Assembly: GCA_042867185.1 (NCBI GenBank)
Contig: JBHZQV010000002.1
Span: 248,001-312,000 of the forward strand
Reading direction: 5' to 3'
DNA length: 64,000 nucleotides
Origin: Xylophilus sp042867185
GTDB taxonomy: Bacteria > Pseudomonadota > Gammaproteobacteria > Burkholderiales > Burkholderiaceae_C
Shown: positions 54,249 through 63,075 of the stretch, one piece after another
Position numbering within the stretch: position 1 is the stretch's first letter
Layout: the number at the start of each line of letters is the position of its first letter
The notes under the pieces: model-generated
What the model was told of the DNA's origin: nothing
Seen by the model: only the letters and a program-made list of their open reading frames with translations
Databases searched by the model: none
Program-made: the position numbers and the translations under genes

Positions 54249-55730
54249 ATGACCGCCCGCTGCGTCATGGTGCTGGGCACCACCAGCGGCGCCGGCAAGA
54301 GCTGGCTGGCGACCGCGCTCTGCCGCTGGTATGCCCGGCAGGGCCTGCGCGTGGCGCCGTTCAAGGCGCAGAACATGAGCAACAACGCCCGGGTGGTGGC
54401 GGGCGGCGAGATCGGCAGCGCCCAGTATTTCCAGGCGCTGGCCGCCGGCGTGGCACCCGACGTGCGGATGAACCCGCTGCTGCTCAAGCCCGAGGGCGAC
54501 ATGCGCAGCCAGGTGGTGCTGCTGGGCCAGGTCGATGCCGCGCTGTCGAAGCGGCCGTGGCGCGGCCGCAGCGCCAGCGTCTGGCCGCAGGTGTCGGCCG
54601 CGCTGGACGCGCTGCGCGCCGAGCACGACGTGGTGGTGATCGAAGGCGCCGGCTCGCCGGCCGAGATCAACCTGAAGGACGACGACATCGTCAACATGCG
54701 CACCGCGCTGCACGCCGATGCCGCCTGCCTGCTGGTGACCGACATCGACCGCGGCGGCGCGTTCGCCCACCTCTACGGCACCTGGGCGCTGCTGCCGCCC
54801 GAAGAGCGGGCGCTGCTGCGCGGCTTCGTGCTCAACCGGTTCCGGGGCGACGCGTCGCTGCTGGCACCGGGGCCGGCGCAGCTGCAGGCGCTCACCGGCG
54901 TGCCGCTGCTGGCCACCCTGCCGATGTGGCGCCAGCACGGCCTGCCCGAGGAAGACGGCGTGTTCGACGACGGCGCCAGCGCCACCGGCGCGGTGCACAC
55001 CACCATCGCGGTGGTCGCCTATCCGCGGATCAGCAACCTGGACGAGTTCCAGCCGCTGAAGAACGTGCCGGGCGTGCGCCTGGTCTGGGCCCGCTCGCCG
55101 GCCGCGCTGCACGGTGCCGACTGGGTGGTGCTGCCCGGCTCCAAGCACACCGCCGCCGACCTGATCTGGCTGCGCACCCAGGGGCTCGACCTGGCGGTGG
55201 CCGCGCATGCCGCACGGGGCGGCCGGGTGCTGGGCATCTGCGGCGGGCTGCAAATGCTGGGCGAGGCGCTGGTCGATCCGCACGGCATCGACGGCAACGG
55301 CCCGGGCCTGGGCCTGCTGCCGCTGGTGACGGTGTTCGACCCCGACAAGACGGTGCGCCACCGCGCCACCGGCTTCGGCAGCGCCGTGTCGGGCGCCTGG
55401 GCCGCGCTGGCCGGCGTGCCGGTGGCGGGCTACGAGATCCGCCACGGCCGCACCGCCCTGCACCCCGCGATGGCCGCGGCCGGCGACGGGGCCCATCCGG
55501 TGCTGCCCGGCGGCCTGGGCTGGCAGAACGCGGCCGGCAACGTGCTGGGCGTGTACCTGCACGGCCTGTTCGAGGATGCGGCGGTGCTGCAGGCGCTGTT
55601 CGGCGCCCGGGCGCCGACGCTCGACGCGGTCTTCGGCGGCCTGGCCGATTTCATCGACCGCCATTTCGCGCCCGGCGTGCTGCAAGGCCTGCTGCAGCCG
55701 GCATCTCCCACCCGACATTCGATCCCATGA
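54249..55730 (+). CDS. cobQ: Cobyric acid synthase (CobQ/CbiP)
   Basis: 493 residues. An N-terminal ATPase domain (GTTSGAGKSWLATALCRWY; FKAQNMSNNARV; EGAGSPAEINLKDDDIVNM) is fused to a glutaminase-like domain with the nucleophile in VLGICGGLQMLG and a conserved His in VYLHGLFED. It amidates the b, d, e and g side chains of adenosylcobyrinate a,c-diamide. Start ATG 54249. Its stop overlaps the ATG of cobT (ATGA). Confidence 0.96.
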   Translation: MTARCVMVLGTTSGAGKSWLATALCRWYARQGLRVAPFKAQNMSNNARVVAGGEIGSAQYFQALAAGVAPDVRMNPLLLKPEGDMRSQVVLLGQVDAALSKRPWRGRSASVWPQVSAALDALRAEHDVVVIEGAGSPAEINLKDDDIVNMRTALHADAACLLVTDIDRGGAFAHLYGTWALLPPEERALLRGFVLNRFRGDASLLAPGPAQLQALTGVPLLATLPMWRQHGLPEEDGVFDDGASATGAVHTTIAVVAYPRISNLDEFQPLKNVPGVRLVWARSPAALHGADWVVLPGSKHTAADLIWLRTQGLDLAVAAHAARGGRVLGICGGLQMLGEALVDPHGIDGNGPGLGLLPLVTVFDPDKTVRHRATGFGSAVSGAWAALAGVPVAGYEIRHGRTALHPAMAAAGDGAHPVLPGGLGWQNAAGNVLGVYLHGLFEDAAVLQALFGARAPTLDAVFGGLADFIDRHFAPGVLQGLLQPASPTRHSIP

Positions 55731-56818
55731 CCGACGACCTCCCGTCCCTCGAAGCCTCCTTACCCGCCGTCGCACCGCTCGACGATGCCGCGCTGGCGGC
55801 CGCCCTGCAGCGCCGCATCGACCAGAAGACCAAGCCCCTCGGCGCCCTCGGCCGGCTGGAGGGCCTGGCGCTGCGGCTCGGCTGCATCCTGGGCAGCGAA
55901 ACGCCGGCGCTGCAGCAGCCGCAGATGGTCGTCTGCGCGGCCGACCACGGGCTGGCCGCGCAAGGCGTCTCGGCGTTCCCGAGCGACGTGACCGGGCAGA
56001 TGGTGCAGAACTTCGTCGCCGGCGGCGCGGCGGTGAGCGTGCTGGCCCGCCAGCACCGCATCGCGCTGACGGTGGTGGACTGCGGCGTGCGCCAGCCGTG
56101 CGAACCGCTGCCTGCCATGTTGGAGGAGGGCGCCGCGCCGGTGCGGCTGCTCAGCCGCCGCGTCGGCCCCGGCACCGCCGACAGCAGCCTGGCCACCGCC
56201 ATGTCGGACGCGCAGTGCGCCCAGGCGGTGCGCCACGGCATCGCGCTGGTGCAGGCCCTGCCCGGCAACGCGGTGCTGCTGGGCGAGATGGGCATCGGCA
56301 ACACCTCGGCCGCGGCCCTGCTGCTGGCCCGCCTGGCCGGCCTGCCGGCTGCCGATTGCGCCGGTGCCGGCACCGGCCTGGACGCCGCCGGCATCGCCCG
56401 CAAGGCCGCCGTGCTGGAGCGGGTGCTGCAGCGCCATGCGGATGCCGCCCACCCGTTGCAGGCCCTGGCCGCCTTCGGCGGCTTCGAGATCGCGACGCTG
56501 GTCGGCGTGGTGCTGCAGGCCGCCGAAGAGCGCCGGGTGGTGCTGGTCGACGGCTTCATCACCACCGCCGCGGTGCTGGTCGCGCAGAGGCTGCGGCCGA
56601 ACCTGCTGCAGCGCTGCGTCTTCGCCCACCGCTCCGGCGAGCGCGCCCACGCCGCGATGCTGCAGCACCTGGGCGCCGAGCCGCTGCTGGACCTGGGCCT
56701 GCGCCTGGGCGAAGGATCGGGCGCGGCGCTGGCCTGGCCGCTGCTGCAGTCGGCCTGCGCAGTGCTGTCGGAAATGGCGAGCTTCGAGAGCGCGGGGGTG
56801 TCGGGCAAGAATGGTTGA
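55727..56818 (+). CDS. cobT: Nicotinate-nucleotide-dimethylbenzimidazole phosphoribosyltransferase
   Basis: 363 residues. It activates the lower-ligand base as alpha-ribazole phosphate. Conserved blocks: RIDQKTKPLGALGRLE, VVCAADHGLAAQGVSAFPSDVT, LGEMGIGNTSAAALL and the catalytic-Glu region RLGEGSGAALAWPLL. The ATG overlaps the cobQ stop. In many bacteria cobS and a phosphatase gene follow cobT; here the cluster ends and a LysR gene converges 48 bp downstream. Confidence 0.96.
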   Translation: MTDDLPSLEASLPAVAPLDDAALAAALQRRIDQKTKPLGALGRLEGLALRLGCILGSETPALQQPQMVVCAADHGLAAQGVSAFPSDVTGQMVQNFVAGGAAVSVLARQHRIALTVVDCGVRQPCEPLPAMLEEGAAPVRLLSRRVGPGTADSSLATAMSDAQCAQAVRHGIALVQALPGNAVLLGEMGIGNTSAAALLLARLAGLPAADCAGAGTGLDAAGIARKAAVLERVLQRHADAAHPLQALAAFGGFEIATLVGVVLQAAEERRVVLVDGFITTAAVLVAQRLRPNLLQRCVFAHRSGERAHAAMLQHLGAEPLLDLGLRLGEGSGAALAWPLLQSACAVLSEMASFESAGVSGKNG

Positions 56819-56865
56819 CGCGCGGGCCGACCGGCTGCGCGCGACCCGCATCGGCTGATCCGGCG

Positions 56866-57780
56866 TCAGCGGATGTGCAGCCGCGGCGTCAGGTGGTTCA
56901 GTGCGCTGTCGACCTTCGGCAGCAGCTGCTTGCTGCGCGGCCAGACGATGTGCAGGGGCAGGCCGTCCCGGTCGTGGCCGGGCAGGATCGGCACCAGCCG
57001 GCCGGCCTGGAGCGCCTCGTCGGCCAGCCACGTCGCCAGTTGCGCCACGCCCAGCCCGGCGACTACCGCGTCGAGCAGTGCCTCTCCGTCTCCGACGACG
57101 ATGCGGCTGTCGGCCACCCGGCGCTCGGTCGGTGCGGTGCCGGCGGAAATGAGCCAGGGGCTGGTGGCGCCGTCGGCGCGTCCGTAGCCGACCGCGTCGT
57201 GACCGGCCAGTTCGGCTACCGTGAGGGGAACGCCCCGCCGCGCCAAGTAGTCTGGCGATGCGCAGAAGACGAGGCGCTCGTGGCCGAGAAAACGGTGCCC
57301 CAGGCTGGCCGGCCAGACGTCGGCGCCGCCGATCCGCACCGCGAGGTCGATGCCTTCGTCCACGATGTCCACGAATCGGTCGGTGAAGGAAAGATGCAGC
57401 TGCACCGCCGGGTGCTCGTCCGCGAAGGCCATCAGCGGCGCCATGGCCTTGCGCCGGCCGAAGGTGGCGGGAAGGTCGATGCGCAGCCGGCCCGATGGCG
57501 CGGTGCTGCCGGCCGACAGCACCCGCTCGGCCGATGCGATGTCCTCCAGCACACGGGTGCAGACGCGGTGGAAGGCGGTGCCCGCGTCGGTCAACCGCAG
57601 CGTGCGCGTCGTTCGTTCGAACAGCCGGGTGTTGAGACGCGCCTCCAGGCGGGCAATGGACTTGCCGACGGCCGAGCCGGTGAGGTGCAGCCTCTCCGCA
57701 GCCGCGGCGAAGCTGCCGGCCGCCGCCGCCGCCACGAACACGTCTATGCCCTTGAGTCGTTCCGTGCTATGCATCGTCAT
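56866..57780 (-). CDS. LysR-family regulator divergent from an MFS transporter gene
   Basis: 304 residues. The N-terminal helix-turn-helix (FVAAAAAGSFAAAAERLHLTGSAVGKSIARLE) and effector domain are typical of the LysR group close to DsdC/AaeR-like regulators (SGRLRIDLPATFGRR, GIDLAVRIGG). Its divergent arrangement with the MFS gene, 100 bp apart, suggests that it controls the exporter. The start ATG 57780 (MTMHSTERLKG) or the ATG two codons later are both possible. Confidence 0.93.
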   Translation of the reverse strand: MTMHSTERLKGIDVFVAAAAAGSFAAAAERLHLTGSAVGKSIARLEARLNTRLFERTTRTLRLTDAGTAFHRVCTRVLEDIASAERVLSAGSTAPSGRLRIDLPATFGRRKAMAPLMAFADEHPAVQLHLSFTDRFVDIVDEGIDLAVRIGGADVWPASLGHRFLGHERLVFCASPDYLARRGVPLTVAELAGHDAVGYGRADGATSPWLISAGTAPTERRVADSRIVVGDGEALLDAVVAGLGVAQLATWLADEALQAGRLVPILPGHDRDGLPLHIVWPRSKQLLPKVDSALNHLTPRLHIR

Positions 57781-57880
57781 CTTCTATTCAGGAATCTGTT
57801 TCCATTTAATCAGGAAAATGAATCCGACAGCGGCGTCAAAGGATTGAATAAGCTGGTCGGTCGTTCAAGAAAGCAGATCC

Positions 57881-59167
57881 ATGTCCACCACCACTACCCC
57901 GCCCGAGGTTTCCGCCGCCGGTACCCCCGGCGCGCAGGCGAGCCCGTCGTCGATCCTCGTTTTGGCCATCGCCGCGTTCGTCATCGTCACCACCGAATTC
58001 CTGATGGTGGGGTTGTTGCCGGCCCTCGCGCGCGACCTGGGTGTCTCGGTGGCGGCGGCGGGCCAGCTGGTCACGCTGTTCGCGGTCGTCGTGATGCTGT
58101 GCGGTCCCGCGCTGACCGCCTGGCTGGCGCATATCGAGCGCAAGCGCCTGTTCCTGGCGGTGCTGGTGCTGTTCGCGGTGTCGAACGCGCTGGCGGCCGT
58201 GTCGCCGAACCTCTGGACCCTGGCCATCGCCCGTGTCGTGCCGGCCCTGGCCTTGCCGGTCTTCTGGGGCACCGCGAGCGAGACGGCCGCGCAGCTCGCC
58301 GGGCCGCAGCGTGCGGGGCGGGCGGTGTCGATGGTCTATTTGGGCATCTCGGGCGCCATGCTGTTCGGCATCCCGCTCGGCACCCTGGCCGGCGACGCGA
58401 TCGGCTGGCGTGCCGCCTTCTGGATCCTGGCCGGGCTGTCCCTGCTGGTGGCGGTGCTGCTGCAGATCGCCATGCCCACGATGACCGCCGGCCGCCGTGT
58501 GGCGTTCTCGGAGCAGGCGCGCATCTTGAAGAATCCGGTCTTCGTCGCCAACGTCGTCCTGTCGGTGGCGGTGTTCACCGCGATGTTCACCGGCTATACC
58601 TATCTGGCCGAACTGCTGGAGCAGGTCGCGCAGGTGCCGCCGTCCCATGTCGGCTGGTGGCTGATGGGCTTCGGCGCGGTCGGTCTGGTCGGCAACTGGC
58701 TGGGCGGGCTGTGGGTCGACCGTAAACCGCTGGCCACCACGGCGGCCTTCAGCGCGCTGCTGGCGGCGGGCATGGTGGCGACCGTGCTGTTCGCGCAGGT
58801 GCCCATCGGCCTGGTGATCGCGCTCGCGGTGTGGGGTGTGGCCAATACCGCGCTCTACCCGGTCTGCCAGCTGCGGGTCATGAAATCCGCGCCCGACGCG
58901 CAGGCGCTCGCCGGGACGATCAACGTGTCCGCGGCCAACGGCGGCATCGCGCTGGGCGCGATCCTGGGCGGTGCGAGCGTTTCCGCATGGGGCGTGGGAA
59001 GCGTCGGCTTCGTCGGCGCCGCTGTCGCGGTGCTCGCGGCCGTCGCGTCGCTCTTCGTGGCGCGGCTCGTGCGCGCCCATCGCATGCCGGCGGGCAAGCC
59101 GGCAGCCCTTCCTTCCGATCCACCTGATCCACCGACGACGAGGCAAACATGCGGCGGCCGGGCCTGA
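57881..59167 (+). CDS. MFS transporter, DHA1 drug/nucleoside-efflux type
   Basis: 428 residues with about twelve membrane helices. The early motif VTTEFLMVGLLPALARDLGVS and GRAVSMVYLGISGAMLFGIPLGTL match the DHA1 group that includes AraJ- and purine-efflux-like (PbuE/NepI) exporters. The substrate is unknown. ATG 57881. It overlaps the next small gene by 19 bp, so both are probably translated from one mRNA. Confidence 0.9.
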   Translation: MSTTTTPPEVSAAGTPGAQASPSSILVLAIAAFVIVTTEFLMVGLLPALARDLGVSVAAAGQLVTLFAVVVMLCGPALTAWLAHIERKRLFLAVLVLFAVSNALAAVSPNLWTLAIARVVPALALPVFWGTASETAAQLAGPQRAGRAVSMVYLGISGAMLFGIPLGTLAGDAIGWRAAFWILAGLSLLVAVLLQIAMPTMTAGRRVAFSEQARILKNPVFVANVVLSVAVFTAMFTGYTYLAELLEQVAQVPPSHVGWWLMGFGAVGLVGNWLGGLWVDRKPLATTAAFSALLAAGMVATVLFAQVPIGLVIALAVWGVANTALYPVCQLRVMKSAPDAQALAGTINVSAANGGIALGAILGGASVSAWGVGSVGFVGAAVAVLAAVASLFVARLVRAHRMPAGKPAALPSDPPDPPTTRQTCGGRA

Positions 59168-59499
59168 CGCGCGAGGATTTCCAACGCCGCCTGCTCGGCG
59201 AACACGCGGCCCTGGTGATGGCGCAGTCGGCCACGCACGAGTTCGTGCGCCGCTACGTCCAGCTGCACACCATCGGCTCGACCCAGGAAGACCCGGAAGG
59301 CTCGAAGATCGACGCGGTGTCTGTCCTGGCGTCCGGATGCGTCAACGATGTCGAGGACTACCCGGTGAGCGAGGACCACCGCGCGATCGAGGCGTCCGAA
59401 AACGCGCTGGCGGGCGTTGGATCGGAGTGGTGGACCGCCGTCAACGACAGCGTCATCAACCGGCTGCTACCCGAGCGGGCGACGTCCCTGCGGCCGTGA
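59149..59499 (+). CDS. Small EthD-like (dimeric alpha-beta barrel) protein
   Basis: 116 residues, soluble. The N-terminus MRRPGLTREDFQRRLLGEHAALV resembles the RRKxGLSxEEFxxHWxxxHGPL start of EthD-domain proteins, small dimeric ferredoxin-like-fold proteins of catabolic clusters. GAGG lies upstream of ATG 59149. It overlaps the 3' end of the MFS gene by 19 bp. Function unknown; the EthD assignment is by motif only. Confidence 0.7.
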   Translation: MRRPGLTREDFQRRLLGEHAALVMAQSATHEFVRRYVQLHTIGSTQEDPEGSKIDAVSVLASGCVNDVEDYPVSEDHRAIEASENALAGVGSEWWTAVNDSVINRLLPERATSLRP

Positions 59500-59552
59500 G
59501 GGCACGGTAGCGCCGATGCTCGGTGCCGCCCGGCCGGCCGGCGATGGTCCCG

Positions 59553-60950
59553 CTACCCCAGCGGCGGCAGCAAATTCAGCAGCATCACCATCGCCAGCCC
59601 CACCACCGACACGATCGACTGCACCACTGAAATGGTTTTCGTCGCCTCGCCCATCGACATGCCGAACGACTCCTTGACCAGCCAGAAGCCGGCATGGTTG
59701 GCATAGTTGAAGAACAGCGATCCGCAGCCGATCGACAATGCCAGCAGCGGCGCGTTCACCGATGCGGCGCCGGCGCCGGCCAGCGGCGCCAGCAGGCCCG
59801 CCGCGCCGACGATGCCGACGGTGGCCGAGCCGGTCGAGACCGACAGCAGCATCGAGATCAGCCAGCCCAGCAGCAGCGGCGACAGGGCCAGCTGGTGGCT
59901 CATGTGGACGATGGCGTCGCCCACGTGGGCATCGGTCAGCACCTGCTGGAAGGCGCCGCCGCCGGCGATGATCAGCAGCACGTTGGCGATCGGCTTGACG
60001 CTGTCGCCGAGTGCCTTGCGCACCGCTTCGGGCCGGCCGGGGCGCAGCACCAGCACCGCGAAGACGACACCGATCAGCATCGCGACGATCGGGTTGCCGA
60101 CGAAGCCGGCCACCTTCAGCAGGGCGGACCCTTTGTCGAGCACCACCTCGCCCAGCGCGTGCAACAGCATCAGCAGCGCGGGCGCAAGGGCGGTCAGCAC
60201 GCCCAGGCCGATACCGGGGGGCGGCGATTTGTGCGCCGCGGCCGCACCGGTGCCGACGGCGTCGGGCGCGTACTGTGCGATCAGCGCGTCGTCGGGCCGT
60301 ACCGTCAGCCGCGGGGCGATGAAGTTGCCGTATACCGGCCCGGCCAGCACGATGGCCGGGATGGCGGCGACGAAGCCGTAGAGCATCGTCGCGCCGACGC
60401 TGGTCTTCAGCGTGGCGATGGCGGTCAGCGGGCCGGGGTGGGGCGGCACCATGCCGTGCATCGCGGCCAACGCGGCGATCACCGGCACGCCGACATACAC
60501 GTAGGCCGAGCCGCTGCCCTTCTGCTCGGCCTCCAGCTTGCGCGCCACGCCGAAGACCAGCGGCAGCAGCACCACCAGGCCCACCTCGAAGAACATCGGG
60601 ATGCCGATGACGAAGGCGACACCGGTCATCGCCCAGGGCAGCGCCCGGCGCGACGCGCGGCCGAGGATGGCGTTGGCCACGCTGTCGGTGACGCCCGAAT
60701 CGGCCAGCAGCTTGCCCAGCATCGCGCCCAGCGCCACCACCAGCCCGACCGCCCCCAGCGTCTTGCCCGCGCCGCCGGAGACGGCCTGCACCACCTTCTC
60801 CAGCGGCATGCCGGTGAAGAGGCCGGTCGCCACCGACACGATCAGCAGCGCGAGCAACGGATGCAGCTTGGGGCGGGACACGATGAGCGCGACCAGCGCC
60901 AGCACGCTGACCAGCGCGGTCACCAGCAGTTGTATGTCTTGGGAATTCAT
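59553..60950 (-). CDS. GntP-family permease (gluconate:H+ symporter type)
   Basis: 465 residues with about twelve membrane helices. GntP motifs: PLLALLIVSVATGLFTGMP, GVAFVIGIPMFFEVGLVVLLPL, HGMVPPHPGPLTAIATLKTS and the C-terminal NYANHAGFWLVKESFGMS. It imports gluconate or a related sugar acid or hydroxyacid with protons; no kinase gene is nearby to fix the substrate. The start ATG 60950 (MNSQDIQLLVT) is preferred. Confidence 0.93.
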   Translation of the reverse strand: MNSQDIQLLVTALVSVLALVALIVSRPKLHPLLALLIVSVATGLFTGMPLEKVVQAVSGGAGKTLGAVGLVVALGAMLGKLLADSGVTDSVANAILGRASRRALPWAMTGVAFVIGIPMFFEVGLVVLLPLVFGVARKLEAEQKGSGSAYVYVGVPVIAALAAMHGMVPPHPGPLTAIATLKTSVGATMLYGFVAAIPAIVLAGPVYGNFIAPRLTVRPDDALIAQYAPDAVGTGAAAAHKSPPPGIGLGVLTALAPALLMLLHALGEVVLDKGSALLKVAGFVGNPIVAMLIGVVFAVLVLRPGRPEAVRKALGDSVKPIANVLLIIAGGGAFQQVLTDAHVGDAIVHMSHQLALSPLLLGWLISMLLSVSTGSATVGIVGAAGLLAPLAGAGAASVNAPLLALSIGCGSLFFNYANHAGFWLVKESFGMSMGEATKTISVVQSIVSVVGLAMVMLLNLLPPLG

Positions 60951-61036
60951 GGGCGGCGCAGTCGTGGCAGGGAGGGCGATGCTATTGGAATTCGGGCGAG
61001 GGCGTCGGGTGGGTGCCCGCGGTGCCTGCGGCCGCG

Positions 61037-62215
61037 TCACGCCTCGGACTCGACCCGGTCGCGGCCCAGCGCCTTGGCGCGGTAGAGCGCGGTGTCGGCG
61101 CGCAGCAGCATCGCATCGACCGAATCGGGCCCCTCGCGCAGCGCGCTCACGCCGATGCTCACGGTGCGCCAGGGCAGGGTGCCGCGCGGCTCGGCCGGCG
61201 CGGCGGCGGCGGTGCGCATCCGCTCTGCGAGCGCCAGCGCGGCGGGCAGGTCGATACCGGACAGCAGCACGACGAACTCCTCGCCGCCGTGCCGGCCCAG
61301 GTACTGGCCGGGCCGCAGCACCTGCTCCAGTCGGCGCACCATCCGCTGCAGCACCTGGTCGCCGACGTGGTGGCCGTGCGCGTCGTTGAGGCTCTTGAAA
61401 TGGTCGATGTCGAGCATCATCAGCGCCAGCGGGCGCTGCGGCCCGGGGTTGCCGGCACCGGCACCGGCCCGGCTGTGCTCCAGTTCGGCGGTGCAGGCGG
61501 CCAGCATCGCACGGCGGTTGAGCACGCCGGTGAGCGGATCGTGCGTGGCCATCCATTCGAATTCGGTGCGCACCCGGTCGGTGGCCATCAGGATCGCGCC
61601 CAGGGTGAGCATCATCGCGGTGAGCGCGAAGACGGCGATGTAGGCCGACTGCACAGGCGAGTTGTCCATCAGGCCGCCGCCCGCGGCACCGGTGAAGACC
61701 GTGACCAGCCGGGCGATGAGCGCCAGCGACTGCATCAGCAGCACCGCGGCCATGAAGCGCAGCGCGAAGCTCGGCTTCTTGCGCAGCTGGCGCAGGTACA
61801 GCGCGGCGTGCGACATGAAGAGGGCCGAGGCGCACAGGGTGAAGCAGGCGAGCCGCACCGCGTAGCTGGGCTGCACCAGGGTGAACCAGGCCAGCAGCAC
61901 GCCCAGCGCGGCCATCAGCGTCACCCAGCCGCGCAGCACCGGCGGCTCGTCGAAAAAGCGCAGGCTGCCGGTGTAGTACAGCACGCAGCCGCCGAACAGC
62001 ACCAGGTTGGCGGCCAGAACGCTCACGATGTCGGGCACCACGCCGCGCAGGCCGAACATCAGGGTGCTGGCGAAGCACAGCACCGGCGCGACCGTCCATT
62101 CGCTCAGGCCGCCGATCGTCTGCGGATAGCTGCGGCGCATGCCGAACAGCACCACCGCCATCAGCACTCCCATGAAGCCGGCGAAGAAGATGACGGAGCG
62201 CGGATCGAGCAGCAT
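61037..62215 (-). CDS. Membrane diguanylate cyclase (GGEEF)
   Basis: 392 residues. About six or seven hydrophobic helices occupy residues 1-210 as a membrane sensor of unrecognised type. The C-terminal GGDEF domain follows, with active site GRHGGEEFVVLL, HDPLTGVLNRRAM and LMMLDIDHFKSLNDAHGH. No EAL domain is present, so it should only make c-di-GMP. The inhibitory-site RxxD motif is not obvious. The start ATG 62215 (MLLDPRSVIFFAGF) fits the first helix. It lies 49 bp downstream of nth. Confidence 0.92.
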   Translation of the reverse strand: MLLDPRSVIFFAGFMGVLMAVVLFGMRRSYPQTIGGLSEWTVAPVLCFASTLMFGLRGVVPDIVSVLAANLVLFGGCVLYYTGSLRFFDEPPVLRGWVTLMAALGVLLAWFTLVQPSYAVRLACFTLCASALFMSHAALYLRQLRKKPSFALRFMAAVLLMQSLALIARLVTVFTGAAGGGLMDNSPVQSAYIAVFALTAMMLTLGAILMATDRVRTEFEWMATHDPLTGVLNRRAMLAACTAELEHSRAGAGAGNPGPQRPLALMMLDIDHFKSLNDAHGHHVGDQVLQRMVRRLEQVLRPGQYLGRHGGEEFVVLLSGIDLPAALALAERMRTAAAAPAEPRGTLPWRTVSIGVSALREGPDSVDAMLLRADTALYRAKALGRDRVESEA

Positions 62216-62264
62216 GGGATGGTGGGGGCGCCGGTGGATGAAGGGTGGGGATGCGCGGGCCGCC

Positions 62265-62909
62265 TCAGGCCTCGGGCGCCGGCGTCTTGGGCTTGTAGTC
62301 GCAGTATGCCGCCACGCTGCAGCGCCAGCACTGCGGCGTGCGGGCGAGGCAGACATAGCGGCCGTGCAGGATCAGCCAGTGGTGCGCATGCACCATGAAG
62401 CGTGCCGGCACCCGCTTCAACAGTTTCAGCTCCACCGCCAGCGGCGTCTTGCCCGGCGCCAGCCCGGTGCGGTTGGAGACGCGGAAGATGTGGGTATCGA
62501 CCGCCATCGTCGCCTCGCCGAAGGCCACGTTCAGCACCACGTTGGCGGTCTTGCGGCCGACGCCCGGCAGTGCCTCCAGTGCCTCGCGGGTGCGGGGTAC
62601 CTCGCCGCCGTGCTGCTCGACCAGCATCCGGCAGGTGGCCAGCAGGTTCTTCGCCTTGGTGCGGTAGAGGCCGATGGTCCGGATGTAGCCCTCCAGCGCG
62701 TCCAGCCCCAGGTCGAGCATCGCCTGCGGCGTGTTGGCGACCGGGTAGAGCCGGCGGGTGGCCTTGTTGACGCTCACGTCGGTCGCCTGCGCGCTGAGCA
62801 GCACCGCGGCCAGCAGCTCGAAAGGGCTGGCGTACTCCAGCTCGGTCTCGGGCGTGGGGTTGGCGGCTTCCAGGGTGGCGAAGAAGGGCTCGATCTGCGC
62901 GATCTTCAT
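62265..62909 (-). CDS. nth: Endonuclease III (DNA glycosylase/AP lyase)
   Basis: 214 residues. Helix-hairpin-helix LPGVGRKTANVVL, catalytic Lys about 20 residues upstream in the LLSAQATDVSVNKATRRLY-type region, catalytic Asp in AVDTHIFRVSNR, and the C-terminal [4Fe-4S] ligands C-x6-C-x2-C-x5-C in CLARTPQCWRCSVAAYC. It removes oxidised pyrimidines in base-excision repair. The start MKIAQIEPFFATLE (62909) is chosen; upstream codons are non-coding. Confidence 0.96.
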   Translation of the reverse strand: MKIAQIEPFFATLEAANPTPETELEYASPFELLAAVLLSAQATDVSVNKATRRLYPVANTPQAMLDLGLDALEGYIRTIGLYRTKAKNLLATCRMLVEQHGGEVPRTREALEALPGVGRKTANVVLNVAFGEATMAVDTHIFRVSNRTGLAPGKTPLAVELKLLKRVPARFMVHAHHWLILHGRYVCLARTPQCWRCSVAAYCDYKPKTPAPEA

Positions 62910-63075
62910 GGCGATGCGTTCGGGGGAAATCGGGGTGGAGTCCCCATTGTCCCGCAGGGCGCGGCCCGGCGGGTGCCCGGGACGATACCCGCCGGCACGT
63001 CGGCCCATCGCCGGTCGTGATGAAATCCCCGATGCGCCGCAGCCGCGCCCGCCCGTATCCCGACCGAAGGAAGCC

